DNA of 56,742 bases from the IMG/VR virus record IMGVR_UViG_3300042521_001523, positions 1 through 56,742 of that record. One strand, given 5' to 3'. Positions 32,761 to 40,252 of the stretch are shown here, piece by piece. Position 1 is the first letter of the stretch. Each line of letters starts with the position of its first letter. Made by a program: the position numbers and the translations under genes. The DNA is from a virus. Under the pieces are notes generated by a model, which worked only from the letters and a program-made list of their open reading frames with translations, was not told the origin of the DNA and ran no database searches.

Positions 32761-33768
32761 TTAACCGTTGGCGACAATGCGATTTTCGCGCTGTGCGGCG
32801 AAGATATCGCGTTCGATCCGGTCGCGCTCGGCTTCCTTCCCCCGATAGGCACCACGGCGAACATCGTCAAAGAACTTGGCGATGTCCTTCGAGGAGTAGG
32901 TCTTGTTGGCAGTACCCGTAGCGGGGACAGACCCCCCACGGCTACGTCCAGGGGCGACCTGCTTATCGAGTTGGGAGTCCGACGCACTCCGATGGGGCTG
33001 AGCAACAGGTTGGCCGTTCAGACCCTGCCAAGCAGTGAAGAAAGCAGCAACACGCCGAACATCGAGATTGCGCTGAGCATCTTCCAGATACGTCTGGCGG
33101 GTCAGACCCGTCAGCGGATCAACGTCGAGGAGCCACCTGTGGAAGTCCTGGCTGGTGTTGATATCGCGCCATTCAGGAACCGCCGTAGTCAGCTCACTCC
33201 AGAAAGCCTGCTCAGCCGTCACGGCCTGTCGTTGAGCGACCTGCTCAACGCGCGGGAGAACACTGGTCTGCACCTGCTTCAGCATGTGCTCCAGCTCAGC
33301 GATCTTACGCTGGTATGCCGAGGACTCCTCACGGGAGACGCGCCGCATAACCTCGATGGAATCGCCGTACTCCTCAACATCCTTCTCGGTCACCAGCTTC
33401 TCTGCCGCCGTAGCGGGGACCTGCTGTGGAGCCGCAGAAAGAGTGGCCAGCAACTGCTCTAGTTGCGTAACCCTGCTATTCAGTTGCTGATTGTCCGCAC
33501 GAAGGCGGGCAGTGTCAGCGTTGTACATCCCTTGGAGCGTGCGATACCGCTGCTCAAAGGTCTGTGCGTCACTATTGGTGTCCGGTCGCCGTTGCTCACT
33601 CGGCGCGGACTCAGGCGCAGCATCGGTCGCACTGTCGGCGGGCGCAGGCTGATCAGCAACAACGCCCGTAGCATCCGCCGCATCGGCAGGTGCTTCATTG
33701 GCAGCGTTATCCTGGTACAGCTTGGCAATCGCCTCAGACTGACGACGGACCTGCTCGGGAATGGCCAC
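32761..33768 (-). CDS. Capsid scaffolding protein (335 aa)
   Basis: GTG 33768 follows AAGGAG. The N-terminal 75 residues are Ala/Asp/Pro-rich and acidic. Residues about 70-180 are strongly helical and coiled-coil-like (RYRTLQGMYNADTARLRADN, KIAELEHMLKQVQTSVLPRV), and the C-terminus is basic (DDVRRGAYRGKEAERDRIER), as expected for contact with coat protein. Position between portal and major capsid genes is standard for scaffolds. Identification rests on context and composition. Confidence 0.8.
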   Translation of the reverse strand: MAIPEQVRRQSEAIAKLYQDNAANEAPADAADATGVVADQPAPADSATDAAPESAPSEQRRPDTNSDAQTFEQRYRTLQGMYNADTARLRADNQQLNSRVTQLEQLLATLSAAPQQVPATAAEKLVTEKDVEEYGDSIEVMRRVSREESSAYQRKIAELEHMLKQVQTSVLPRVEQVAQRQAVTAEQAFWSELTTAVPEWRDINTSQDFHRWLLDVDPLTGLTRQTYLEDAQRNLDVRRVAAFFTAWQGLNGQPVAQPHRSASDSQLDKQVAPGRSRGGSVPATGTANKTYSSKDIAKFFDDVRRGAYRGKEAERDRIERDIFAAQRENRIVANG

Positions 33769-33816
33769 AATACGCTCCTTATCGGTGTGCGTGGTTAAGC
33801 AGCTGCTACTTGCGCA

Positions 33817-34047
33817 CTACCCCTTATGGGGGTCCGCACGAAGTTTTGCGGCTACGTCGGGGGCATCCTGTACCAAGCGGTACAGCTCTGTCAACATTTG
33901 ACACCTACCCTGAGCGACCGCGACACTAGCGGGGGCTACAAAGGGTAGTTGCTCTAGTTCGCGCTGCCGCCATTCGGTCAGCCAGGGCAGGATCATGTTA
34001 CTTGCCCGGGCAAGTGCCATCACGACCTCGGGCGGGGGCCGGGTCAT
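33817..34047 (-). CDS. Small protein between portal and scaffold (76 aa)
   Basis: The ATG overlaps the portal stop (TAATG). The product is helical: RPPPEVVMALARASNMILPW, ELEQLPFVAPASVAVAQGRC, LTELYRLVQDAPDVAAKLRA. Comparable short helical proteins are found between portal and scaffold genes in podophages and are unnamed. It may help portal or scaffold assembly. No motif is recognised. Confidence 0.65.
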   Translation of the reverse strand: MTRPPPEVVMALARASNMILPWLTEWRQRELEQLPFVAPASVAVAQGRCQMLTELYRLVQDAPDVAAKLRADPHKG

Positions 34048-36089
34048 TAGGCTTGGCCCGTCATCTGGTTGGCGACCACGTTCATCTGCGAGCCTGGACC
34101 GCCGCCCTCAGGCGAAGGCGCCGGGGCCTGACCCTGCGGAGCCGCTAGCTGGGCCTGCTGCTGGGTACGGATCATGTAGTCGAGCTTCTCGCGCGACGGG
34201 ATAATCTCATCGACCGGCATCTGGAGGCCCTTGGCCACCTCACGCAGCAGCGCCGCACGGCCATCGATGCCGACGATCTGCATATCCACTGGGTTGGCGG
34301 TCGCGTTGAGGAACTCGACGCGCCGAACGTTGACCGTCTCGCGCACAGCGAGGTTGATCGCGCCACGCGGGATGATCTCGGCGTCACCCTTGATCGCCTC
34401 ATCCGGGTCATAGCGCATGTTATAAACAAACTGACGCTTAACGACCGGCTTGATAACGTCGTTATCGATGTGCATGACAACCTGTCGGATGCCCTTGCCC
34501 GCCGAGCCCATCAGCATCGATAGACCAGAAGCAGTGCGGCCCGCGCCGCGCACATCCACGTCGCCGTAGATGTAGGCCGGGATGCCCGAGTGGTCGTCGG
34601 CGAGGCGGGAAAACCGCTCGTAGACCGCCATCAGCGTGCTGGCATTGTCGCTCGGCTGGTTGAAGCGCACCGCCGGGGCCGACGACCCGAGCGGATCATT
34701 CAGCGTCTGCCAGATCTTCCAGGGGTACATCTGGGTGATGTCTTCGTTCGGCGGGATGCGGTCGAGATTCACCTCAACCTGCGGGCCGGACGCCACCGCC
34801 ATGTTGTTCACCAGAGCCCGCGCCGCCGCGTTGCAGACGTTCTGCAAGTCCTCGATGATCTCGGGGATGCCACGGCCCCAGAAGGCACCCGGCGTCTTGA
34901 TGAAGGAGGTCTTGGCGTAGGGCTTCTCGCCCAGCGGGTCGTAGTTTAGCACCGCCTTGATGATGTAGTTACCCACCATCCAGACGTTCGCGTCGTACTC
35001 ACGCATCTCATCCGGCACCTCGGTAGGGTCCATACCCCACTCGCGGAGCATCTTGCCGCTGACCTTGCCCCAGAACTCCAGGGCATCGAAGAGGTCGGTC
35101 GGGCGCATCTCCGTGAAGTACTTGCGCTCCTCCTCTTCGCGCTGCATCTCGATGGTCTCCGAGACCCAGCTCTGGCCCGGACCAGCCTCGATGGCCTTGC
35201 GAATGGCCGCATCGTCGTAGCCCGGCACGCCGATCAGATCGGCCATGGCCGAACGGCTAAGGCGATGGTGCTCGAACAGGTAGCCGTCGTTGAGGCGCGT
35301 GATGCCCGGCTCGGGGTAGATGTTGAACGGGCTAACCCGCTCGAACTCAGGCGCCAGCCGCTCGCTAGCCTCGACCGTGGTGCGGCCATCTGGCCCCTTT
35401 ACCCAGCCCAGGTGACGCTGACGCCGGACAATCGGCCCCTTCACAAAGGCGCAGGGGAAGGTCACCAGATCGGTGATGAACTCGTTGAACGCATCAGCCC
35501 ATCCACCCTGAGCGAACTGGTCGTCGATGCGGATCTTCATCCCATCCACCCGGGCCTGGGCAGCCTGGAGGATTTTGAAACGGTACTCCTGAGCGACGAT
35601 CTCCTTCATCTCCAGCATCTGAGCCGGGCTGGGGGCTTGCCCGGTCTGCTGGATCATCTCAACGACCCGCTCGGCAAAGCCTTGCTGGATCTCTCCTGTG
35701 TGGTCGGGCGAGAGGTCAGGGATAGGCGTGGGCTGCATATCCCACGGGGGGAAGCCAGTATCGAGGAGGATGTCGCGCAGCCAGCTCTCAGCCGCCCGGC
35801 ACTTCACCTCGGTGAGCATCATATAAACTTCGGAGCCACCCTGCTTGCGAATGGCTTGCAGCTTGTCGGCCTCGTACTCGCCATTGCGCTGGCGCATGGC
35901 CTTCAGCATGAGGTCGTTGATGGGGTCCTTGGCGATGCGCGCGGCATCCCAGCACTCGCGCATGTAGGCCGACAGGCCAAGGATCAGGTCACTATTCTGC
36001 CGAGCCTGAACCTCCGCATCCAGCCGTTCCTTCTCGGCCCGCTCGATCTCGGAGTTACTGACGACGCGGAGAATGGTGAGGCCCGGCAT
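34047..36089 (-). CDS. Portal protein (680 aa)
   Basis: The protein has the podophage portal layout: SAYMRECWDAARIAKDPIND with LKAMRQRNGEYEADKLQAIR near the start, VYMMLTEVKCRAAESWLRDI, a core with GYLFEHHRLSRSAMADLIGV, KTSFIKTPGAFWGRGIPEII (about residue 390), and a C-terminal region GRTASGLSMLMGSAGKGIRQ that is highly typical. It should form the dodecameric vertex through which terminase packages DNA and to which the connector binds. Its length is on the long side (T7 gp8 is 536). The C-terminus is Gln/Pro-rich. Confidence 0.88.
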   Translation of the reverse strand: MPGLTILRVVSNSEIERAEKERLDAEVQARQNSDLILGLSAYMRECWDAARIAKDPINDLMLKAMRQRNGEYEADKLQAIRKQGGSEVYMMLTEVKCRAAESWLRDILLDTGFPPWDMQPTPIPDLSPDHTGEIQQGFAERVVEMIQQTGQAPSPAQMLEMKEIVAQEYRFKILQAAQARVDGMKIRIDDQFAQGGWADAFNEFITDLVTFPCAFVKGPIVRRQRHLGWVKGPDGRTTVEASERLAPEFERVSPFNIYPEPGITRLNDGYLFEHHRLSRSAMADLIGVPGYDDAAIRKAIEAGPGQSWVSETIEMQREEEERKYFTEMRPTDLFDALEFWGKVSGKMLREWGMDPTEVPDEMREYDANVWMVGNYIIKAVLNYDPLGEKPYAKTSFIKTPGAFWGRGIPEIIEDLQNVCNAAARALVNNMAVASGPQVEVNLDRIPPNEDITQMYPWKIWQTLNDPLGSSAPAVRFNQPSDNASTLMAVYERFSRLADDHSGIPAYIYGDVDVRGAGRTASGLSMLMGSAGKGIRQVVMHIDNDVIKPVVKRQFVYNMRYDPDEAIKGDAEIIPRGAINLAVRETVNVRRVEFLNATANPVDMQIVGIDGRAALLREVAKGLQMPVDEIIPSREKLDYMIRTQQQAQLAAPQGQAPAPSPEGGGPGSQMNVVANQMTGQA

Positions 36090-36099
36090 GGGTTCCCCG

Positions 36100-36453
36100 T
36101 TAGCTCACAGGTCCGCGAAGGACGAGGTACACATCGACCGCATCGCTCGTCCCGCCCGCCACGCTGGGGCGAAAGTAGATCGAGGAGCGTCCAATCTCGA
36201 AGTGGGCCGCCGCCGTGGCGCTAACCGTCGTGCCGTGCACGTCCTTGATGTCGGCGTAGGTGGTACCGTCATTCGACACCTGGAGCTTGGCCGTCGCACC
36301 GCCAAAGGTACCAGCAAACTGCACCGCCGCGTTCAGCCCCAGCCGACCCTGCACAGCGTAGGGCAGCACCGTATCGCCAGTGGCGATGTTCTCCCAAAGC
36401 AGATAGGGAACACCCTCAGCGGTGCGGGAGAGAACCGGAGCAACCGTCGCCAT
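36100..36453 (-). CDS. Small beta-structured structural protein upstream of portal (117 aa)
   Basis: ATG 36453 has AGGGGG upstream; the longer TTG-start frame would include a terminator hairpin, so I reject it. The protein (MATVAPVLSRTAEGVPYLLW, GRLGLNAAVQFAGTFGGATA, KLQVSNDGTTYADIKDVHGT, SIYFRPSVAGGTSDAVDVYL) is one beta-sandwich of the 'q..GtfGgAt..lq.SnDG.ty..l' type often found as small phage head or neck proteins. It is the first gene after two tandem terminators, so it is the first gene of a separately transcribed head operon. Confidence 0.75.
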   Translation of the reverse strand: MATVAPVLSRTAEGVPYLLWENIATGDTVLPYAVQGRLGLNAAVQFAGTFGGATAKLQVSNDGTTYADIKDVHGTTVSATAAAHFEIGRSSIYFRPSVAGGTSDAVDVYLVLRGPVS

Positions 36454-36472
36454 ACCAACCCCCTCGCTGCCC

Positions 36473-36512
36473 AAAAAACCCCTGTCGGGAGCCGGGGGGC
36501 TCAACCGACAGG
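36473..36512 (-). terminator. Rho-independent terminator upstream of the head gene cluster (minus strand)
   Basis: CCTGTCGG (36481-36488) pairs with CCGACAGG (36505-36512), with a GC-rich loop (minus strand) that can itself fold. On the minus strand the stem is followed by GGTTTTTT (plus 36473-36480). It is 28 bases in front of the ATG at 36453, so it is an attenuator-like terminator ahead of the structural genes. Confidence 0.75.
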
Positions 36513-36532
36513 GAAGTTTGGGAGGTGAACAC

Positions 36533-36552
36533 GGGTACAGAGGCGTGTACCC
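36533..36552. repeat. 7-bp inverted repeat in terminase-to-head intergenic region
   Basis: GGGTACA (36533-36539) and TGTACCC (36546-36552), separated by 6 bases. It lies between two minus-strand terminators. It could be an operator or a weak third hairpin. Confidence 0.4.
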
Positions 36553-36607
36553 ACCAGGACCCTAACACGCTAAATCTTGGGGGTGCAAGGCCCTTCTCCC
36601 CATGGCT

Positions 36608-36636
36608 AAAAACCCCCCGCCTAGTGGGGCGGGGGG
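36608..36636 (-). terminator. Rho-independent terminator after large terminase gene (minus strand)
   Basis: CCCCCCGCC (36613-36621) pairs with GGCGGGGGG (36628-36636); loop of 6. On the minus strand it is followed by TTTTT (plus 36608-36612). It lies about 50 bases beyond the terminase stop, so it ends a small-terminase to large-terminase transcript. Confidence 0.8.
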
Positions 36637-36688
36637 CAGGCGGGGGAGAGTGAATGGAATCCGCACCATGCGGTCCACCCAGAAGGTA

Positions 36689-38077
36689 TCAGGTCCACCC
36701 CACGGCGGCAATCGGCACGATGTCCCGCTTGACCCTAACCATCGCCCCCTCACCCGCATTTCCGATGTGCAGCATCAGGTACTGGAGCGCCTCAGCGATG
36801 TGGCTGTGCTTGTTCTTGTCGATGCCGCCATCCCCCCGGTTCTTGTACCGGTAGCCCCCCATCATGGCCGCCTTGAGCTGCGTGCAGCTGGGGTCCATCA
36901 GGAAGGCCGGGTCGCCATCGACCTGCCGCATCAGGAAGTCATCGACCGCGTTGACCCGGGCCGAGATGCTGTTGGTCCTAGCCGAGATGACCCTGAACCC
37001 CTCAGCCTTGATGATATCGACCGCGCTCCGCTCGTCGGTCTGGGCGCGCTGCACACCCGCCGGGTCGGTCACTATGAGGACCGGCGCCCCTGGGAACCGC
37101 TCGAAGAGCAGCGGCTTGAGCACCGTTCGCACGAACCGCTGGATGCCCATGTCGAAGCTGACCGCCTCAGCCAGGATCAGTGCCCGCCCACGCGGGTCCT
37201 GCTGCCCGATGGCCGCCGCAGGCGTAAGCCCAAGGTCCATCCCCACAACGATGGGCCGCACCCCGTTGGTAATCGCCCGGAGCGGCGCCTTGGCCATGTG
37301 GTAGTCCGGCTTGAAGTACTTGTAGACCGGCGTGCCTGCCAGCGAGAGCCCGTACTCGCCGTCGATGTAGACCCGGACGTACTCATCCGACCGGCCCTGG
37401 GTGTCGTAGTACCCGTCCGGCAGGTTCTCCAGGTTCTCGGCGTAGGGGCTCCGGCCTGACGGCTGCTTGAACACATCCCAGCCGTTCTCGTTCAGCGAGA
37501 CGCCATCGACCGGGCTCAACTTCTCCATCTGGTAGTACCACCACGTGTCCATGGTGGGTGGGTTGGTATCACCCCACATCCCGAACCACGTCGGCCCGCC
37601 GTCCTTGGCAGACGGAAAGCGCCCAATGCGCTTCGACATGGCGTCCACGATGTCAGGGTGGATGTCGCGGCACTCGTTGAACCACGCGAAGGTCAGCTCC
37701 AGCGAGTTCAGGTTGGCCACATCGTCCGCGTCGTCGAGCGCGCGGAACATGATCTCGCACTCCACGTCGCCCACCCTGAAGAAGTAGGTCTTGGTGGTGC
37801 GCATGTACTCCCCGCACTGGCCCGGTGGGAACCAATCGAGGAAGGTCTTGATCGTGGTGTCCTGCAACTGCCTCGCAGTCTCACGTACAATGGCCGCGCG
37901 CGAGCGCCTACGCCCCTGAGCGTCGGGTTTCTGCATGGTAGCGCGCCGCACCACCTCAAAGGAGCAGGTCACGCTCTTACCAGAGCCGACTGGACCCATC
38001 AGGACCCGCATCCGCCGGTTAGAGTGCATGAACCGCTTACCTGTCGGCGGCGGTGTGTAGTCAATTTCGAGTGCCAT
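36689..38077 (-). CDS. terL: Terminase large subunit
   Basis: ATG 38077 (MALEIDYTPPPTGKRFMHSN) is used instead of a TTG 21 bases upstream. The 462-residue protein has Walker A GPVGSGKS (residues 28-35), a Walker B-like LTFAWFNE (128-135), coupling motif GDTNPP (169-174), and the RNase-H-like nuclease Asp in IVVGMDLGLTPAA (Asp281), followed by LIVTDPAG. It packages DNA into procapsids through the portal. It is followed by a strong terminator. Podophage terminases of this shape often work by headful or pac-type packaging, which would agree with a circularly permuted genome. Confidence 0.93.
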   Translation of the reverse strand: MALEIDYTPPPTGKRFMHSNRRMRVLMGPVGSGKSVTCSFEVVRRATMQKPDAQGRRRSRAAIVRETARQLQDTTIKTFLDWFPPGQCGEYMRTTKTYFFRVGDVECEIMFRALDDADDVANLNSLELTFAWFNECRDIHPDIVDAMSKRIGRFPSAKDGGPTWFGMWGDTNPPTMDTWWYYQMEKLSPVDGVSLNENGWDVFKQPSGRSPYAENLENLPDGYYDTQGRSDEYVRVYIDGEYGLSLAGTPVYKYFKPDYHMAKAPLRAITNGVRPIVVGMDLGLTPAAAIGQQDPRGRALILAEAVSFDMGIQRFVRTVLKPLLFERFPGAPVLIVTDPAGVQRAQTDERSAVDIIKAEGFRVISARTNSISARVNAVDDFLMRQVDGDPAFLMDPSCTQLKAAMMGGYRYKNRGDGGIDKNKHSHIAEALQYLMLHIGNAGEGAMVRVKRDIVPIAAVGWT

Positions 38078-38079
38078 GG

Positions 38080-38310
38080 TCAGTGTGGCTTGCGCCAACC
38101 CTCCTCGTACGCCTCGCGGCCATCGGCGCTATGGTGAATGTGGTAGCCCGAGGTTTCGTCGTAGTAGGGATCGCACCAGCAGGGCGGATCTTCGGTGAAA
38201 ATGTGCTCTCGGATGTCATCCGCAGGCACCACATGCCACGACCCATCGGTCGTGTAGCTCTCATCGTCGTCGTACTCGCCGTGGGTGGGCTCTTTGCGAG
38301 TGTTGCTCAC
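38080..38310 (-). CDS. Small hypothetical between terminase subunits (76 aa)
   Basis: GTG 38310 overlaps the previous stop (GTGA). The protein is acidic at first (EPTHGEYDDDESYTTDGSWH) and contains PCWCDPYYDETSGYHIHHSA followed by DGREAYEEG. Cys-x-Cys plus paired His suggest a small metal-binding fold. The stop codon is followed two bases later by the large terminase ATG, so production is probably coupled. A packaging accessory or HNH-like remnant is possible, but catalytic residues are not clear. Confidence 0.65.
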   Translation of the reverse strand: MSNTRKEPTHGEYDDDESYTTDGSWHVVPADDIREHIFTEDPPCWCDPYYDETSGYHIHHSADGREAYEEGWRKPH

Positions 38311-38438
38311 TGGAAAACCTCCACGAGGTAGCGCAATCCACGCTTGCGGGTGTTGGTTATCCGCGTCCGGTAGGACGCTCCACGTGCCATCAGCTCCTGC
38401 TCGACCCTTTTGACCTCTACCGGGCTCTCCAGCTCAAT
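38307..38438 (-). CDS. Very small basic protein (about 43 aa; start uncertain)
   Basis: The reading frame ends YRTRITNTRKRGLRYLVEVF and stops with TGA overlapping the next GTG. The part ELESPVEVKRVEQELMARGA reads well as the N-terminus. No ATG or GTG with a ribosome-binding site lies there: options are ATT 38438, right behind the small terminase stop, or ATG 38390, which gives 28 residues. I keep the longer form. The gene is credible because of its tight stop-start overlap and clean sequence. Function is unknown. Confidence 0.45.
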   Translation of the reverse strand: MELESPVEVKRVEQELMARGASYRTRITNTRKRGLRYLVEVFQ

Positions 38439-38922
38439 CAGATTCGCTGTCGTCGGAGTCGGACTCGATCTGCTGTGGCGTCGCGTCGATGACCGTCGCT
38501 GTTCCAAGCTCCTGACCCCCCAGGTTGATGGTAATTCTGACGCCGCCAGCGGCAGCGCCGTCGCCCACGTCGTTCTTGGGCTCCAGTCCCGCCCACTTCA
38601 CGGTGGATTTGATGAGGTCGGCCTTCACCGCAGGGCTCACCACGGGGTCGTGGATGAGCATCCATGAGGTTTTGAGCAGCTCTTCAGCCTGCGTGCGGGC
38701 CTTGAGGCGGAAGGTGACCCCCTTATCGCGGATCTCGTCACGGAAATCCGAGACCTTGCGAAGGAAAACTGGGTCTTTGTTGAACACCAGCAGGTCGCCA
38801 GCGACGATCTGGTGCCGCGTGACGATCTCATCGAGGTCCTCACCGCTACCTTCGAGGCGAAGGGCGATGTCGAACGCCAGCCGATTGGTCCATTTGGTCG
38901 GTGAGACGGTCGAAAGGTCCAT
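38434..38922 (-). CDS. Terminase small subunit-like protein
   Basis: The 162-residue first gene of the late arm starts MDLSTVSPTKWTNRLAFDIA, with an HTH-like N-terminal helix pair (DLDEIVTRHQIVAGDLLVFN) and a helical middle, then GVRITINLGGQELGTATVID and an acidic Ser/Asp-rich tail. An N-terminal DNA-binding region, helical oligomerisation region and small C-terminal beta-strand are usual in small terminases, and the gene is upstream of terL. It should recognise the packaging site. Identification is by plan and position. Confidence 0.75.
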   Translation of the reverse strand: MDLSTVSPTKWTNRLAFDIALRLEGSGEDLDEIVTRHQIVAGDLLVFNKDPVFLRKVSDFRDEIRDKGVTFRLKARTQAEELLKTSWMLIHDPVVSPAVKADLIKSTVKWAGLEPKNDVGDGAAAGGVRITINLGGQELGTATVIDATPQQIESDSDDSESD

Positions 38923-38949
38923 CTGTACTGCTCAGATCCCTGGGTTCTT

Positions 38950-38978
38950 AGCGTATGTGCCTGAGATGTGGGCGTCAA
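38950..38978 (-). promoter_or_regulatory. Candidate promoter for the late (minus) operon
   Basis: On the minus strand TTGACG (plus 38973-38978) and TACGCT (plus 38950-38955) are 17 bases apart. The -35 matches 5 of 6, the -10 only 3 of 6, so it would need activation or be weak. It lies 28 bases before the small terminase ATG. Confidence 0.35.
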
Positions 38979-39156
38979 GGCGAGCTTTTTGCTGGATATT
39001 TCATTACGAAAAGTTAATCTTTGGTATTTTTAGGTCGTGGTTTACGGGGCTTACGCATGTGAGGGGGGGCCTGGATTTTGCCAGTCCAGGTGGGGCCGGT
39101 CCAAGCCGCGAAGCAAGCGCGGCGCAGCGCGCTGCGAGGCCGGAAACGGGCGGCAT

Positions 39157-39188
39157 TTGACATTTCCGGGCGAATATGTCCTAATAAT
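39157..39188 (+). promoter_or_regulatory. Candidate sigma70-type early promoter
   Basis: A perfect TTGACA (39157-39162) is followed after 19-20 bases by TAATAAT (39182-39188). It is the only such AT-rich -10 in the divergent region and points to the gene starting at 39263. The spacing is longer than ideal. An 8-bp hairpin directly follows in the would-be 5' leader. Confidence 0.5.
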
Positions 39189-39189
39189 T

Positions 39190-39210
39190 GGGCCAGCAGC
39201 GAGCTGGCCC
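39190..39210 (+). ncRNA. 5'-leader hairpin of first early gene
   Basis: GGGCCAGC (39190-39197) pairs perfectly with GCTGGCCC (39203-39210), loop AGCGA. It begins right behind the candidate -10 box, so it would be at the very 5' end of the early transcript. That position suggests protection of the 5' end. Confidence 0.5.
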
Positions 39211-39262
39211 CGGCGGCGGGATGGCCCCCACGGGTTGCTCTTTCAAACTGAGGATCAGAACC

Positions 39263-39547
39263 ATGGCTAAGACCGATGATCTCGTGTGGGTCGAGCTGAA
39301 TGTTGCCAGCCTCCCGGCTGAGCTTCAGAAGACGCTGGCGGAAGCGCGAGAGCACACCAAGAAGGCTAAGGAGCTGAAGGAAAAGGCTCGCAAGGCCCTC
39401 GAAAAGCGGTGGATCGACGCGAAGCGGATGCCTGCCACTGAGGAAGTGGTGATCGCGTTCTCCCGCTTCGGCGATGACAAGGTGAACGTGGCGCGGAAGG
39501 AGCGAAAGACTCCCAAGGCGAGCACCAAGCCGACCGTCGCTTGGTAA
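39263..39547 (+). CDS. Small early protein, charged and helical (94 aa)
   Basis: The first plus-strand gene. ATG 39263 follows GAGGATCAGAACC. Residues 20-60 are Lys/Glu/Ala-rich and helical (TLAEAREHTKKAKELKEKAR, KALEKRWIDAKRM), followed by VVIAFSRFGDDKVNVARKER and a basic Thr/Lys/Pro tail. It may be a nucleic-acid-binding or host-takeover protein. No known family is recognised. A perfect GCAA-loop hairpin follows its stop. Confidence 0.75.
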   Translation: MAKTDDLVWVELNVASLPAELQKTLAEAREHTKKAKELKEKARKALEKRWIDAKRMPATEEVVIAFSRFGDDKVNVARKERKTPKASTKPTVAW

Positions 39548-39553
39548 CACAAC

Positions 39554-39577
39554 GGGAGGCGCCGCAAGGCGCCTCCC
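39554..39577 (+). terminator. GCAA-tetraloop hairpin after first early gene
   Basis: GGGAGGCGCC (39554-39563) pairs perfectly with GGCGCCTCCC (39568-39577) around GCAA, a GNRA loop. TCCTTC follows, a weak U-tract. It may act as attenuator or 3'-end stabiliser before the next gene. Confidence 0.65.
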
Positions 39578-39594
39578 TCCTTCGGAGAAGAACC

Positions 39595-39822
39595 ATGATC
39601 ATGAACGCTGAGGCGCTGAGCATTGCGCCGACCACCTCGGAACTGCAAACCGCGCTTTCCATCCTGCGCCGCAAGGCGATGGCAGATGCGCAGTGCGCCC
39701 GAGAAGCCGAGGCCCAGGAACAGTGGACCACGGCGGATGCCTACTGGGCGCGGGAACTGGGACTGCGCTGCGCCGCCGAACTGGTGCACGACTGCATGGA
39801 AGGCATCCTGCGAGACATTTGA
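39595..39822 (+). CDS. Small early helical protein (75 aa)
   Basis: ATG 39595 follows GGAGAAGAACC; the longer frame from 39541 would run through the hairpin and is rejected. The sequence MIMNAEALSIAPTTSELQTA, RRKAMADAQCAREAEAQEQW, CAAELVHDCMEGIL is wholly helical and has three Cys. No family is recognised. Its TGA overlaps a TTGACA, and a second GCAA hairpin follows. Position at the start of the early arm suggests a host-takeover or regulatory role. Confidence 0.7.
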   Translation: MIMNAEALSIAPTTSELQTALSILRRKAMADAQCAREAEAQEQWTTADAYWARELGLRCAAELVHDCMEGILRDI

Positions 39823-39826
39823 CACC

Positions 39827-39848
39827 AGGAGGGGCGCAAGCCCCTCCT
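39827..39848 (+). terminator. GCAA-tetraloop hairpin after second early gene
   Basis: AGGAGGGGC (39827-39835) pairs perfectly with GCCCCTCCT (39840-39848) around GCAA. CCTTT follows. Same design as the hairpins at 39554 and 40091. Confidence 0.65.
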
Positions 39849-39865
39849 CCTTTGGGAGAGTGAAC

Positions 39866-40084
39866 ATGACACCGGGTTACAAGGCTGGTTGGGCTGCCTT
39901 CCAGCAGTACGTCCTCACTATACAGGCATTCGGGGACGAGGATGCACTTTACGACGAGCTGCCGCAGCTGCGGCGGGAACTGGAGCGAGTACGCGACCAC
40001 GGCATCGACTACATGACGGACTTCCAGGAGGGTTGGGACGACGCCGCCGACCTCGCCGAGGACCAGGACCTCAGCCTCGCTTGA
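39866..40084 (+). CDS. Small acidic early protein (72 aa)
   Basis: ATG 39866 follows GGGAGAGTGAAC, the operon's common leader. The sequence MTPGYKAGWAAFQQYVLTIQ, DEDALYDELPQLRRELERVR, GWDDAADLAEDQDLSLA is helical and very acidic at the end. Small acidic early proteins are common phage inhibitors or DNA mimics, but nothing specific can be claimed. A canonical terminator follows its stop, so it ends the first early transcript. Confidence 0.75.
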   Translation: MTPGYKAGWAAFQQYVLTIQAFGDEDALYDELPQLRRELERVRDHGIDYMTDFQEGWDDAADLAEDQDLSLA

Positions 40085-40090
40085 CACTGA

Positions 40091-40114
40091 CCCCGCCGCA
40101 AGGCGGGGTTTTTT
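40091..40114 (+). terminator. Canonical rho-independent terminator with GCAA loop
   Basis: CCCCGCC (40091-40097) pairs with GGCGGGG (40102-40108) around GCAA and is followed by TTTTTT (40109-40114). It lies 6 bases after the stop of the third early gene and should stop the short early transcript before the AT-rich region. Confidence 0.88.
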
Positions 40115-40252
40115 ATTGCCTTGACACCAGGGCTGTGCGCCGCCTCCGCGTGCTCGCTGCGCTCGCCATACGTCGGGGGCCTCTAGGTCAGCAAAGTGCG
40201 CGCATAATGGCGTTCTATAGGTCTGACGGCCTATGGATAGGAAAACAAGTAC

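Larger units (their letters stand above)
38923..39262. other. Divergent control region between late (minus) and early (plus) arms
   Basis: This 340-base gap has no convincing gene; the 178-residue minus ORF over 39014-39550 is a shadow of the plus-strand gene and hairpins. It contains a TTGACG-17-TACGCT promoter-like pair on the minus strand (38950-38978), an AT-rich patch (38990-39040), a TTGACA with TAATAAT on the plus strand (39157-39188), and a perfect 8-bp hairpin (39190-39210). Confidence 0.6.

Noticed and set aside
32020-33462. 480-residue plus-strand ORF opposite capsid and scaffold genes
   Set aside because: It spans two well-supported minus-strand genes and their gap, with no start signal or motif.
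39014-39550. 178-residue minus-strand ORF in the divergent region
   Set aside because: It is antisense to the 39263 gene, covers the promoter and hairpin region, and has no ribosome-binding site; it fits neither operon.
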